Of a stretch of 64,000 nt of DNA, positions 33,325 to 43,963 are shown one piece after another (position 1 is the stretch's first letter; every line of letters begins with the position of its first letter). Where the stretch lies: NCBI GenBank assembly GCA_020740775.1, contig JAHEWK010000023.1:496001-560000 (forward strand), written 5' to 3'. The notes beneath the pieces are model-generated. The model was given only the letters and a program-made list of their open reading frames with translations, was not told the DNA's origin and searched no databases. The position numbers were made by a program, and so were the translations under genes. Origin of the DNA: Ilyonectria destructans. Its lineage: Eukaryota > Ascomycota > Sordariomycetes > Hypocreales > Nectriaceae.

Positions 33325-33452
33325 TGTAACGGTTGTGCTAGACCGCTGTACCATAGGGCAAAAGATTGGTCAATAATCGCTGTGATGGCGACTACTGGGC
33401 ACACTAGCTGCTCTTTTAAGCCAACTGCTGTCCGGAGGACCAGGCCGTGACA
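33325..33452. mobile_element. Solo LTR (TGTAACGG...CCGTGACA), 128 bp
   Basis: TG...CA ends with a perfect 5-bp duplication CCTAC (33320-33324 and 33453-33457). It sits only 6 bp outside the duplicated target of the IS3EU-like element. Different sequence from the 16243 LTR but the same terminal octamer. Confidence 0.92.
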
Positions 33453-33598
33453 CCTACCGTACAGCAAAAATAAAATTCCCCCATACAAAATGCTCATCTT
33501 CACTTGCACGGTGCTCGGCCAAAATTGAAGCTATTGCCATGAAACAATGTCTGTTTTATGAAGAGTTTCATGGCGTTTGATATTCTCACATTCCTTTT

Positions 33599-34323
33599 TT
33601 GATCACATCAGCGGTATGGTCGCATGGCACTAATGTAAATTATCTCAAAATGCCTCCCTCATCACCCAGCCTCCCTGAAGCTTCGTCGAATTTTTATCTA
33701 TGCCAGCCTTCCTTAATCGCCTCTAAAATGCCTCAGACGTCTTATACAAAGAACGATGTTATTGAAGCCATACTGGACGTCACAGATAATAGCCTCTCGC
33801 AGAACCAGGCCGCCCAGAAGCATGGGATGCCTCCGACCACTCTCTCTGACCGATTAAGAGGCCTACCGTCAAAGTCTGAGGTCACCCAGCCTGCCCAGCT
33901 ATTATCCAAGTCTCAGGAGGCCAGATTAGTTACATGGATACTGAGACAAGAGGCCTTGGGCTATGCCCCTTCTCACAGTCAAGTTCGCGCCACCGTAGCT
34001 GTTCTCTTGAGACAACAAGGCCGGGAAAGGCCTATCGGTGTACACTGGCTAGCCAGGTTCATGAAACGTCATCCAAAGATCAAGACCAAGGTAGGAAAAC
34101 GTCAGGAGGCTGCGAGATTCAATTCTTTTACCTCAATAGCCGTCAATTGGTACTTTGATATCCGGGAGAGCGAGTATGGCTGGATCAAGCCAGAAAACAC
34201 TGTTAATGTTGACGAGGGCGGTATCATGGCTGGATTTGGTAAGTATTTATTGTTTTTGTCATAAAAGTTACTAATCCATTGCGAACCTAGGCTTGAATTC
34301 CTTGGTTATCGGCAGTAGCGATC
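33599..34323 (+). pseudogene. Pogo/Fot1-type transposase N-terminal part, cut by an LTR
   Basis: The frame begins with a psq-type helix-turn-helix (YTKNDVIEAILDVTDN...QNQAAQKHGMPPTTLSDRL) and a CENP-B-like HTH (EARLVTWILRQEALG...GVHWLARFMKRHP). It reaches the first catalytic aspartate in NVDEGGIMAGFG. An intron is likely from 34239 to about 34290 (GTAAGT...CCTAG), after which GLNSLVIGS is read up to the LTR at 34324. The remaining DDE domain is absent. Confidence 0.87.
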
Positions 34324-34680
34324 TGTAACGGTCTCAAGGTAGTGTATTGCAACTAGCTAGGCCACTCTACAGAGTATACCAAACTTAAGGAAAGAAGAAG
34401 AAGAGAAAGAGAGTAGAGGAGGTCCATCCATAAATATACTCGTCATGGTGGCTTAAAGGTAAAAGTGGGCCACGAAAGGCCGAGGGTTCCCGAGGCCACC
34501 TACGGGCAAGGCTCGGAACCTGTTGAATTGGAGGCATGTTGGAACACCAGGGCTCCAGGGAGTCACGTGAGAAACAGGAGATTGTCAGGCGATTCGGAAG
34601 GGGCTCGCTGAGCCTTCGGCCGGCTGGCCCGGATTAGGAAGATGTTGAATTGGTGGCATGTTGGAACACCAGGGCTCCAG
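34324..34680. mobile_element. LTR remnant, inverted relative to the copy at 15.8-16.2 kb
   Basis: Starts TGTAACGGTCTCAAGG directly after the pogo fragment. It is the reverse complement of 15842-16199, including the CACGTGAGAAACAGGAGATT unit. It ends GGGCTCCAG against the MITE at 34681. Confidence 0.8.
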
Positions 34681-35008
34681 CAGCGCTCCTAATAGTCCAG
34701 ACCGTTTGGACTATTAGTCCAGACTGCAATCCAAGATCAATAATCAATCCACGACGGGCGTTTGTGGATTGACGACTAGGATGATGCGTCCCTTGAAACG
34801 AGCCCGTGTTGATCTGGATCGCACCAGTAAATTGATCAGAAATATCCAAAACAAAATGGTTGGCACAGCAACAATCATGGGTACCCTGGTTTTGTAACAC
34901 CATGCCAACAACCTAGCGTACTTAGCGTCCACTCCGGCGTCCGTATTCCCTGCCCTGATCTGCAGTCTGGACTAATAGTCCAAATAGTCTGGACTATTAG
35001 GAGCGCTG
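34681..35008. mobile_element. hAT-type MITE (CAGCGCTC family), 328 bp, rearranged flank
   Basis: Ends CAGCGCTCCTAATAGTCCAG and its reverse complement. The left flank GGCTCCAG is exactly the reverse complement of the target duplication of the 15537 copy, but the right flank is CTTCGTAT. This copy therefore lost one side, most simply by recombination between MITE copies. Confidence 0.9.
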
Positions 35009-36253
35009 CTTCGTATCGGTTCGTTGACAGAGGCGCCGAGTTATCGATCTGGTGACTCGTCAAACCGGTGTACGGGGCCCAGCTTGTTCTTCAGTATATT
35101 TCCGTGAATATCGGCGGGTAATATGGATTGGACTCGGCATGGTTTATGACTTGGAAGAACTGGGTCGCATCATGATGTCTGCCATGACTTCGACAGCCAT
35201 CGGCCGGAGGGGCCATAGTGCTCGAGAGAGATTGATGCGCCATTTTGAATTACGGTGTAAAGATATGATTCGAGTTGGAGAGGGAGCATGAGGCGATAAA
35301 ATGATGGCCAAAGGATAGAGGTGATTAGGACGGTCCTAGGGCGGTCATGAGAGCTAACTTCATATGCAGGTGACCTAATATATTTCCCCCCCTATTGTTT
35401 CGGTATAAATTATGATGTTCGATGGGAGTGTCATATGGGGGACGCTGATACGGCAGGGGAGGTATTGTAGGTGCAGAATGCTGGAAAGGTGATAAATTGT
35501 GGCGTAGGAGCTCAATTTGCGGATATGGTTCTAGGGGCCGATAACCATCGAGTGCATGGCTTTAGCCTTCCAAGACTAGACGTTTTGATGTCTATCATGG
35601 GTTGGTTGTTAGACAAGTAAGGGTTACCGTTGTGTTATGGTGTTGGGTTCGGTGATGTGTTTGTACTAGTGAGTTGGCTAACTAATTTCTACGCCCCCAA
35701 CTCAAATGGAAGGCTTATCTTCTCTCTGGCTAATGTGCTGTGAGAGTACGGTTATAGCCAAGTATTTCATTTGAATCTCTCGTTTTTAGTTTCATTATAG
35801 CCAATGACCTTTGTCATATGTGAAGCAGTTAGTCTCCCTACCTGGTGCTCTCCTCGGATGTGTTGGGCTAACGAGGGTAATGCGCAGCAACTGACCCTAG
35901 GATATTTCGATGTGAAATATCTTCAACGAAACACACTCAGAAAAGAGGTCAGCTAGGTAAATATTCAGACTCCCAAAATAAAGCGTAGAGTTATTAGAGA
36001 TGGAAGAACATAGACTCTTTATTTTCCTTTAATTGCCGACTTTACTGGTACTGAACTGTTTTGTTCAGAGGTAGCTCTGTAGAATACACCAGTTCCTTGG
36101 GTAAGAATGTGTGTTACGATGTTTTCGAGTTTGATTCATTTTATTAATTCTAGGTACTAGCTAAGCCCTATTAAAACCGTTAATCATACACGGTATCACA
36201 CACTATTGTGAATCATGTCCCCAACGCTACTTCACAACATCATCATCATCATC

Positions 36254-36301
<48 letters not shown>

Positions 36302-36341
36302 TAGATTGAGGGGAGTCGTTACCCGTTACATTCTGAGATCA
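35009..36341. other. Intergenic, about 1.3 kb, with an AAT microsatellite
   Basis: No supported gene. A pure TAA repeat of about 16 units lies at 36254-36301, just downstream (3') of the next gene. Confidence 0.5.
36254..36301. repeat. Trinucleotide microsatellite (TAA)n
   Basis: Uninterrupted TAA units, preceded by a CATCATCATC stretch. Confidence 0.97.
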
Positions 36342-37403
36342 TCAATGATGATGTTGTCGAGCGCTGGATGCTGCTATTCCGGAGGCTAAGCTAACGCCAT
36401 GTTTAGCAATGTTTTCTCTCACACTGTTGGGATGTTTCTTGCCAATGAATCCATCCACCAGGGCGGCACCGAGGGCAGTCGTTGCTATTTTTGCGCCTTT
36501 GGGACCCAACCAAGGGCTAGGGTCATTTCGGGACTTGATAGCAGCTTGGGCGCCAGCAGTCAATGCGGTTAGGGCCCCGGCCTGCACCAGAGGGTTCTGC
36601 CACCATTGGTTGCACGATTTGGTCGAAGCAGGCATTGACGTACGCCTTTTGGTAGAATCCCGACCGCGCTGGGTAGGAGGACCGCCCCGCGTTGGGGATG
36701 GCCCGGACGGGGCTCTATTACGCCGGTCTCCCGTCTGTGAGCGCTGGCGCCTGCGACGCGTAGCATTGTATTCATCGTCATCGCCGTTGTCTATATGCCG
36801 AGAGCCACGGCCACGGGATTGGAGCTTTGGTGGGGAGGCCCGGGTGTGAGGGCGGGATCGATGGGGTTGGTCTCGAGATGATTTCTCTCGAGAATCCGGC
36901 GCATAATGACGGGGAGGTGGATCCTGTGAACATAATTCTTGGTCGTAGGGTTCCATAAAATGAGTGTCCCTTTCACAAGGCTCCATTTCACGACGAAGGT
37001 TCCGATCATAGCGAGATGGGCGAGGATAACGAGGCAGTGGCTCAGGGTCCCAGGAGAAAGGCGACGGGCTAGGACCACGTCTTTGGCGGTCAGGTCCGGC
37101 ACTTCGGCCGCGACGTTCGTCATCGTGCCGGGAACCATGGTGTCCGTAGCGGCGAGATGTACTAGTGGGTTCGTCGGAGTAGTATGAAGGACTTGGCACA
37201 CGACGGTACCTCTCTGATTCGTGATGGCGGGGTGGCGACTGCGCCGGCGACCTCAGCTTGGGAGCAAAATTACCACGAGTGGGGTATTGCTCATAGGGAT
37301 CGTAAGGATCGTAGGGCTTGTATGTCTGATATGGCTGATAGGGCTTATAATCATCCTCTAGCCGAGGTTGACCACGACTCCCTGTGGGATGACGATGGTC
37401 CAT
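36342..37403 (-). CDS. Low-complexity protein with conserved Gly/Ala-rich C-terminal segment
   Basis: From ATG 37403 (MDHRHPTGSRG) the frame gives about 353 residues; a longer start at 37478 adds 25. Residues 15-40 are YPY-type repeats (KPYQPYQTYKPYDPYDPYEQ). A long Arg/Ser/Pro-rich, RNA-binding-like disordered region follows. The last ~90 residues are ordered-looking and small-residue-rich (WWQNPLVQAGALTALTAGAQ, KGAKIATTALGAALVDGFIG), resembling fungal hypothetical proteins with glycine-zipper-like tails. Function unknown. Confidence 0.75.
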   Translation of the reverse strand: MDHRHPTGSRGQPRLEDDYKPYQPYQTYKPYDPYDPYEQYPTRGNFAPKLRSPAQSPPRHHESERYRRVPSPSYYSDEPTSTSRRYGHHGSRHDDERRGRSAGPDRQRRGPSPSPFSWDPEPLPRYPRPSRYDRNLRREMEPCERDTHFMEPYDQELCSQDPPPRHYAPDSREKSSRDQPHRSRPHTRASPPKLQSRGRGSRHIDNGDDDEYNATRRRRQRSQTGDRRNRAPSGPSPTRGGPPTQRGRDSTKRRTSMPASTKSCNQWWQNPLVQAGALTALTAGAQAAIKSRNDPSPWLGPKGAKIATTALGAALVDGFIGKKHPNSVRENIAKHGVSLASGIAASSARQHHH

Positions 37404-37996
37404 GATAATATGTGGTGATGAGGGCGGTGAGGAATTCAGAGATGACGAAGGTTGAAAGAGCTTTGGAAGTTGAATCAAACTGGGAGGCTTGAGGAAGATA
37501 GGCCAAGTAATTGAGGATCTTCAACCGTAACAGAAGATAGTAGCAGGAAGTAGGAATGGATGTGATGCGCCGAGATAGTCGGGATTGATGACTGGGACAG
37601 AACATGGATCGACTAAGTTTTCCGGCTTTGCCAAGATCAAAGAGAGCAGGCTCAGGTATATAGGGCGAGGATCAAACGGTCTAGGGGCTTTATATACGTG
37701 TGTGTCGAAAACATGGCACAAGCACCATGTTATATTGGCGTGTGGTCAAGACGCCAAACAGTGGGTGGGAGGGCTCCCTCCTAGATGGCGGGGCTGTGCG
37801 CGGGAGCCTATCACCCACCATCAGCCAGAGATGCTAGGACTCATATTAGACCAGAATGATGAATTTTAAAGATCAAACCAGGAAAATGGGTCCTGGTGGT
37901 TGACGTCATACAGACCATGATGTCCACTTGTGAGTCGAAGCATAATGTCCTGGTCCTCTGACGTCAATTATGAAGATGCTTGTGACTCTGGGGGAT

Positions 37997-38125
37997 AGCA
38001 ATATCCTTCTAGCTACTTCAGCATAGAGGATGTACAGGGACTCAGAGCGGGGACCTGACGCAATCAAGAACAGACATACACCCAATCAGACACTACAGAC
38101 AATCTGGGCTCGTGTCAAGACCACT
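37997..38125. repeat. Dispersed ~130-bp repeat, copy 2
   Basis: Matches 26617-26745 from TAGCAATATCCTTCTAGCTACTT to TCAAGAACA and CACCCAATCAGAC, with small indels. Confidence 0.85.
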
Positions 38126-38941
38126 CCCTATTGGACTTTTGCTTTTCTCTTCAACAGAGAATGAGAATTAAAGGAGAAGGATAAAATGCATTATCAGTGA
38201 GGTAATTGTCATTATTAGCACTAAATAAACAATATATTGACCTGGTTTCGTGTGCATCAACCTTACAGAATTTCGCCTGTTAAAATGTCACTCCCGCGCC
38301 CGCGCCCGCGCGGGTAAGCATCCATGTCAAGGTGAGTTCGTTATAAAATTCAGAGCCACGTCGCGCCTTCTTTTTTCTTTTTTTTTGGGGGGGGGGGGCG
38401 GGGGGGGCGGGTGTTAAAAAAGTCATTCTTAAAGAACAAAGCTTGAATGCTACTCCTAGCCCAAATTGCATATCGTTGAAGTTGGTGATGGATCCAATAC
38501 GCCTTGGTCAATCAAGAGATAAGTAATTGATCAAATGATCTGATTTCAATTGATGATTGTATTGATGATCTTCTCTCTCCGACCCCCTCTTTTCTGAGAG
38601 GGGCTTTTTCTATCAACCTCGCCACCTATGATGTCAATCTCGCCACCTATGACTAAGATCAGGATATTGGCATATCAGAGGATTGCGTCAGACGAGGGTC
38701 AATCCAACAGTTGGTTTAACCTAAATATTTAAGGAACGAGGTTCATTTCCCCGCAAGATCGCTTTGCTCTTTCAGCACAGTGGAACAAAAACTATCAATA
38801 ACATCAATCCGCTCCGTGCATCGAAGATCATAACTTCGCAATGAATGATATACCTCATTAACAACGCGTTTTGCGACGATGACCTTTCCTCTTCCTTTTT
38901 TTTTTTTTTCAAGCAGCGGAAAACTCACCAATAAGGCGGCC
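38126..38941. other. Intergenic with simple-sequence tracts
   Basis: Contains CGCCCGCGCCCGCG (about 38296), a T/G homopolymer switch ending in long G runs (38367-38410), and a CCCCTCTTTTCTGAGAGGGG hairpin near 38583. No gene. Confidence 0.6.
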
Positions 38942-39122
38942 ATGAAGGTGACGGTATCGAAGCGTCAGAACGCGCTGTACCAGGAGCGCGGCCTCGACCC
39001 GAGCAAGTGGGAGCAGCTGGTCCACGACGCAAATGCGGAAGAATGGGGGCGACAAGAAGAAGAAGAAGGAGGATGATGATAACGATGACGGCGAGCAAGC
39101 ATCATCACCAGCTGACAAATGA
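38942..39122 (+). pseudogene. Small charged protein fragment with a frameshift in a G run
   Basis: ATG 38942 opens [20 protein letters not shown] and [13 protein letters not shown], with GC-rich, codon-like composition. After a GGGGG run at about 39046 the frame yields only a short Glu-rich end. The neighbouring frame continues as [11 protein letters not shown]...SSPADK to a stop at 39122, which looks like the original C-terminus. A one-base change in the G run is the likely cause. Family not recognised. Confidence 0.4.
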
Positions 39123-39726
39123 GTGACCACGGAGGAGCCGATTCGATATCCTCTTCCGTACTTGATGTGTTGGACATCCGGGACATCGGCATGTCCGCCA
39201 TGGGTCGACAAGACGGGGAGATAATCCTGCGCGATCCCGGGTTGGCGAAAATCATGTGTCCTGATGGCACGTGGTCGGGGCAAAGACGCTGAAAAATGAG
39301 AATTAATACAAGATCCAACCGATTCGGCATCACTTTTGAGTCAAAGTCTGGTAATTGTTAGCGCTTAAAGTGACCTAAAAGCATGAGATGATGTCTTGGA
39401 TGACGTATAAGCCTGCCGATTCGGCAGTATTCGCACGGCCTTGTAGCGCAGATGCCGCTGGTAACGTATAGTGTGTATATTACACATTCTAAGCGACATC
39501 CCGTCCACACATGAGCGCGTTCATCCCCACCCACTCAGCCAACAATCACCACTACAAACGACGCCGTCTCGCACTCCACCATCAGCCCAACGTCCAACCA
39601 TGGCGCAGGCGTTTGTCACTCCAGAATCTTGAACCCCTCGCGAGTCTTTATATCAACCCGCACTAGCTGCTTAAAAGCTGGAGGTCCGAGGCCAATCCCC
39701 CACCCCCGGGAACTGCAAGCGACGAG

Positions 39727-41390
39727 ATGGCGCCCCAAGTCATACACCTGCCTGACGGCCAGACTTTTACCGTTACACCCGTCTTCGCGGGCCTCGGCTT
39801 CAAGAGCCACGAGCTCAACACCTACCGCAATGCCTTCCCCATCGGATGGACCGTCGTCCTCAACACCGAGTCCGACCAGGCCGAGAACGGCGACGACGAC
39901 GATGACGACGATAAGGATACGGACACCGACAAGCACGGCGCTGAGAACGGCCATGGAGTCTTTCTGGACGGAGATACCGCCGCCGCCGCCCGCATGAAGC
40001 GGCACATTCACTCCTACACCAAGCCGACGCTACAGGGCGACAACCTCTTCATCTCGTCGATTGCGAACCCCTCAAGCTCCGAGTTCAAGCCGGCCGTCAG
40101 CCCCACCCGGCAGATCGCCATGATGCTGTGGATCACGCTCTACTGGTACTTCCACCAGCCCGAGCCGGCTCCACATGTCTCCGCCGCCGCCGCAAAGACC
40201 ACCCCCCTCGGGGCTAAGCCGCGCGGGGAGTGGAAGATCAACATCAAGCGCGACGGCGTGCTGCGGGGCCGTAACTTGATCCCCAAGCTGGAGCGGATGG
40301 GACTGATCGCCTCTACGGACACTGCTGTCGGCACGAGCGTCGACGACAACGGCGATGGCTGGGCGCAGATGTTTGTGACACGCCGGATGTTCTGGCAGCT
40401 TCCGGGACGGCTGTTCCTCTTCTCACTGCAGCCCAACAGGGGCTCGTTCCCTGGATCCCCCACCGGGAGCCGCCCTGGCTCACCCATCCCGGGCGAGGCC
40501 GCCCAAAGTCCATTCTGTCATCACTCCCCACACTCGTCGTTTGGACGCCTGGATAGTCATCTCCCTGGTGGGCCAACTCCAACTACCATGGTGACGGTAC
40601 CCAGCTTCCCAATCGGGCCCTTTTTCTCGAGCTCTCACCTTCCAACCTACTACCCGCCTCCACCGCTCCAGTACATCTCCACTAACATCCGCCACCCCCT
40701 TCGGCCCAAGCCCCCGGGGATGGGAGAAGTCTTCTATACTCGGTTTGTCCCTAGTGTTGGCCAGTATTTGTCGTTCCGAGTTGCGTCATCCTCTCCAAAC
40801 CCAGTGCCATACTACGGCCCTGTTGGGCCGAACCCTCCGGACCATTCTCATTTGACCGCGCTCAGCGATACTTCTCTCATGAAAATGTGGATGGCAAAGC
40901 CGCGTGTAAATGCTTTCTGGGGTGACTATAACCCGGACTTCCTCGCCAACTCCTTGAACCAGCCGCATTCGTTCCCAGTCATTGGACAATGGGATGGCGT
41001 GCCGTTTGGCTACTTTGAAATATATTGGGTCAAGGAGGATATCTTGGGCCGTCACCTTGGCAGTGAAGCTGGGGAGTGGGATAGAGGCCTTCATGTTTTG
41101 ATTGGGGAAGAATGGGCAAGAGGCCGGGTCCCCGTCTGGTTGTCAGGCCTAGTGCATTGGTGCCTGACGTCGGATTATCGCACCATGAACATTTGCCTCG
41201 AGCCAAGGGTGGACAACGCTAGGTGAGCAAGTCATTGCCCAGATTTATCACGCCATATGCTAATAAATGCAGATTTTTACAACGCCTTGAGTCTTCAGGT
41301 TTCTCTCGAGAGAAACAGATATCCTTCCCGCACAAGCAGTCCTGGTATGTGCGCATGCGCCGAGAGCAGTGGGAAGGACCTACACTCTGA
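39727..41390 (+). CDS. Siderophore N5-hydroxyornithine acyltransferase (SidF/SidL-type, AlcB/IucB-like domain)
   Basis: Exons 39727-41222 and 41273-41390, with a 50-nt intron (GTGAGC, GCTAATAAATGCAG), give 537 residues. The N-terminus IHLPDGQTFTVTPVFAGLGF matches SidF/SidL proteins. The C-terminal third is the AlcB/IucB acyltransferase fold: HSFPVIGQWDGVPFGYFEIYWVKED, with the catalytic-type W-x-G and H, and GLHVLIGEEWARG. These enzymes acylate N5-hydroxyornithine with acetyl- or anhydromevalonyl-CoA during ferricrocin, fusarinine or coprogen synthesis. The C-terminus (GPTL) is not a clear PTS1 signal, which leaves SidF (peroxisomal) versus SidL (cytosolic) open. No other siderophore gene is nearby. 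Start chosen at MAPQVIHLPDG. An Asp/Glu-rich insert lies near residue 60. Confidence 0.92.
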
Positions 41391-42014
41391 GATGCCGGTT
41401 TAGGCTGAACACTGATATAACTACATGGAATGATGTTTGTGTGTTCGGTTTTGTGAATGGACGTTCATGTCGCAACGTGGGCGAGTGATAAAACGACAAA
41501 CGAATTGTGATGACTGATCTGGCTTTGTCCATTTAGAGAATAAATTGGAACCAGTCTATTGTTCTTTCAGCGGCTTTGTCTTTCATAACTTTTAAAAGGG
41601 GTTAAAATCTGATCTCTGCTTCTCAGTTATCATGGACACCTGAACTTTTGATGATATATCGTCGTCGAGGTAAAATAAAGAATCTCATGATTTTGACGGT
41701 TCATTAGCAGCAGAGTTACCCCGTTGTTCAAAGCAAATCTCTGGAACGCCTTTTAGTGTTGGTCCATGAATGTGACAGCGTATCCAATTTTCGACTTTGG
41801 TTGAGAATTTCTTTGTTTTCTAAGCAACAGAATGGCTCAGCATATTTTGTTTCAATTTCAATGATACAATACCACCAGCTCCTGGGCTACTAAAGGTCGA
41901 TATTTCGCGTCCACTCTCACTAGACTTCCCCCTTCTTTCCACCATCATCTCAACATTAGCATAGTTAGGAAGGAAAGCGGAAACGCTTACAGTCTGGTTA
42001 TTATTCAACGTAAG
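41391..42014. other. Intergenic between the acyltransferase and the CxxC protein
   Basis: No feature recognised. Confidence 0.5.
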
Positions 42015-42524
42015 ATGGATACCTCCACCTCTATGCCTGATACTCCTATGCCAGAGGCACCTAGCCCTTGCAGCTCCACAACTGCCTCAAGTCCAGACGA
42101 AGGGTATATCCGGCAGTGCTTTCTTCGAGGCCACCGCGCTCCGGCATTTAGCCCCCCCCCAAGAAGGTATGCAAAGGTTGCCAAAAAAGACTTTAAAGGA
42201 CCCAAGGACCTCTGCGTCAAATGTATGGGGGAGAAGTATGCCCGGAACAGACCTAAGCTGGAAGTCTATGACTGTTACCTCGAAGACTGTCAGAGATGCA
42301 AGAAGCGCACGATGCACATTGGTCCTGGATGGTGTGTGTACTGCAACGCCGTTCCGGATGGAGAGTTGACTTCGTATTGCGATAGCTGCGACCTTGTGTT
42401 TGAGATTCCTGAATATGTGAAGAATGATCATGGTGGCGTAGTGGACTTGCTGAAGGTTGTGCACCCGTCGTGTGCGCAGTGTTCGGGGATTGCCAGCTCC
42501 TGGGAGACCAGTGGCGATCCATAA
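42015..42524 (+). CDS. CxxC-rich hypothetical protein (169 residues)
   Basis: After a Pro/Ser-rich head the protein has repeated CxxC pairs: CVKC near residue 67, CQRC near 94, CVYC near 109, CDSC near 123 and CAQC near 151. This looks like several zinc ribbons. A single exon with a normal ATG. No family recognised; zinc binding is inferred from the cysteine pattern. Confidence 0.65.
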   Translation: MDTSTSMPDTPMPEAPSPCSSTTASSPDEGYIRQCFLRGHRAPAFSPPPRRYAKVAKKDFKGPKDLCVKCMGEKYARNRPKLEVYDCYLEDCQRCKKRTMHIGPGWCVYCNAVPDGELTSYCDSCDLVFEIPEYVKNDHGGVVDLLKVVHPSCAQCSGIASSWETSGDP

Positions 42525-42847
42525 GTCTTTGGAGAGGACTTCGAGGGAGAAAAAGGTGGGGGCTGGGGTTTGGCAGCATCGAACCTTCCCTCAAACTCTT
42601 TCAATACCTATTCGATGTTTGGGAAAGGAATGGGATGTAGGTTAGTCTTGGAGTAATAATGGGTGGTCCATTCCCCCCACGTGTAGATATTTGTCTTGAA
42701 GACTACTTCTTGAAAATTTGATGGTCTTGCTTGTTACCTAAAAGGTATGTGGTAGGCAAAATAGATTGTGAAGCATACTTCAGATGTAACTTTATATTAA
42801 ATGAACAATTTCTTTTACTTCTATTTTGGCCTTGAGACTTGACTGAA

Positions 42848-43790
42848 TTATGCCTCTAGCTCACCGAGCAGCTTGCCTCCGCTGATTTCACCCTTCCACA
42901 TTCGGTCCAAACCCTTGTTTACATGGTGTAAACCGTCCTCAATATCGATAATTCTTGGCGGGACGAGCGCTCGAGTAGCCAACAGCCATTCCAGCCAGCT
43001 GGACGATGCCTCGCCAATCTCTGGTACTTCATGATATAACTTAACAGGCATCGTGTGGAAGATGACGCCTGGTTGTTCGCCCTTGGCTAGGCCACTCATG
43101 CCTACTAGGTGGGCTGTGATGGTAGGCTCGGTGGGAGGTGTGCTAGGAGGCGAGTTGACTTGGGCTGCCCGCTTAGTCTCGGGTCCCAGGGCGCGCAGGA
43201 GAAGCTCGGCAGTGTCGCGGCATCGAGTATCAATACCAAACCGCAGCTTTCCGTTCGTGTTGGCGCGGAGGATAGCGATCGCTCGTTAGGATCGTGGCTG
43301 TCGACGAGTAGGTCTGGTCGAAGGATGGGGTTTTCAGAGATTCTCACTCCATGCTTGGCGTTATCAACCACCAGAGCAACTTTAAGCCCAACGAGACGAG
43401 CTAATTGCACTGCGATGACGGCTGACGTAGATGATCCGCCCCAAATTGCGATCCAATCCCTACCTTGGCACCCTCGCTCGGCAGGATACCCCGCGAACAC
43501 TCTCCCCTGATGTCCTAGAGTATTGATTCCTCCGGAACGCTTCGAATAAGGTCCAGGATGTTAGGGCCGTCATGGACCCCTGAGAAGTCGACGCCGAGGC
43601 AGACTCCTAATGGCAAAGATGCCGCAACGTAGGCGACACCAAGAGTGGCTGTGGGCGAATGGATGGGGTTGGCTCAGTGGATATTAAGTCCCCACTCAAG
43701 CAACTCTCAAATGGCCAACTCAACCATCATGGGATGTCAATATTTTAGCCACCGTGCCCAAATCCATGACTGCCGCTGTGCCCTTCGGCT
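42848..43790 (-). pseudogene. MDR-family zinc-type oxidoreductase (ToxD/enoyl-reductase-like), frameshifted
   Basis: The C-terminal half is readable in pieces: ATLGVAYVAASLPLGVCLGVDFSG (about 43655-43575), then in another frame RDWIAIWGGSSTSAVIAVQLARL with the nucleotide-binding Gly motif (43500-43300), then, after a one-base shift near 43290, AIAILRANTNGKLRFGIDT and LVGMSGLAKGEQPGVIFHTM to the stop at 42848. This matches fungal ToxD-like medium-chain reductases, including trans-acting enoyl reductases. The N-terminal GroES-like domain is largely gone. It lies head-to-head with the next reductase pseudogene. Confidence 0.8.
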
Positions 43791-43963
43791 GAAGTATTGC
43801 ATCGTTCCAACGCCACCGTCAATCAGAAAGCGTCACGGGCAGGCTAATATTCAGCATACTCCCGTTGCGGCCTTCAGGCTCGTGAATACAAGCATGTCGA
43901 TCACTCACATCATTCATACTGCTGGGTGCATTAAGTTCGATAGCGAGGTATCAGACGCTGTAT

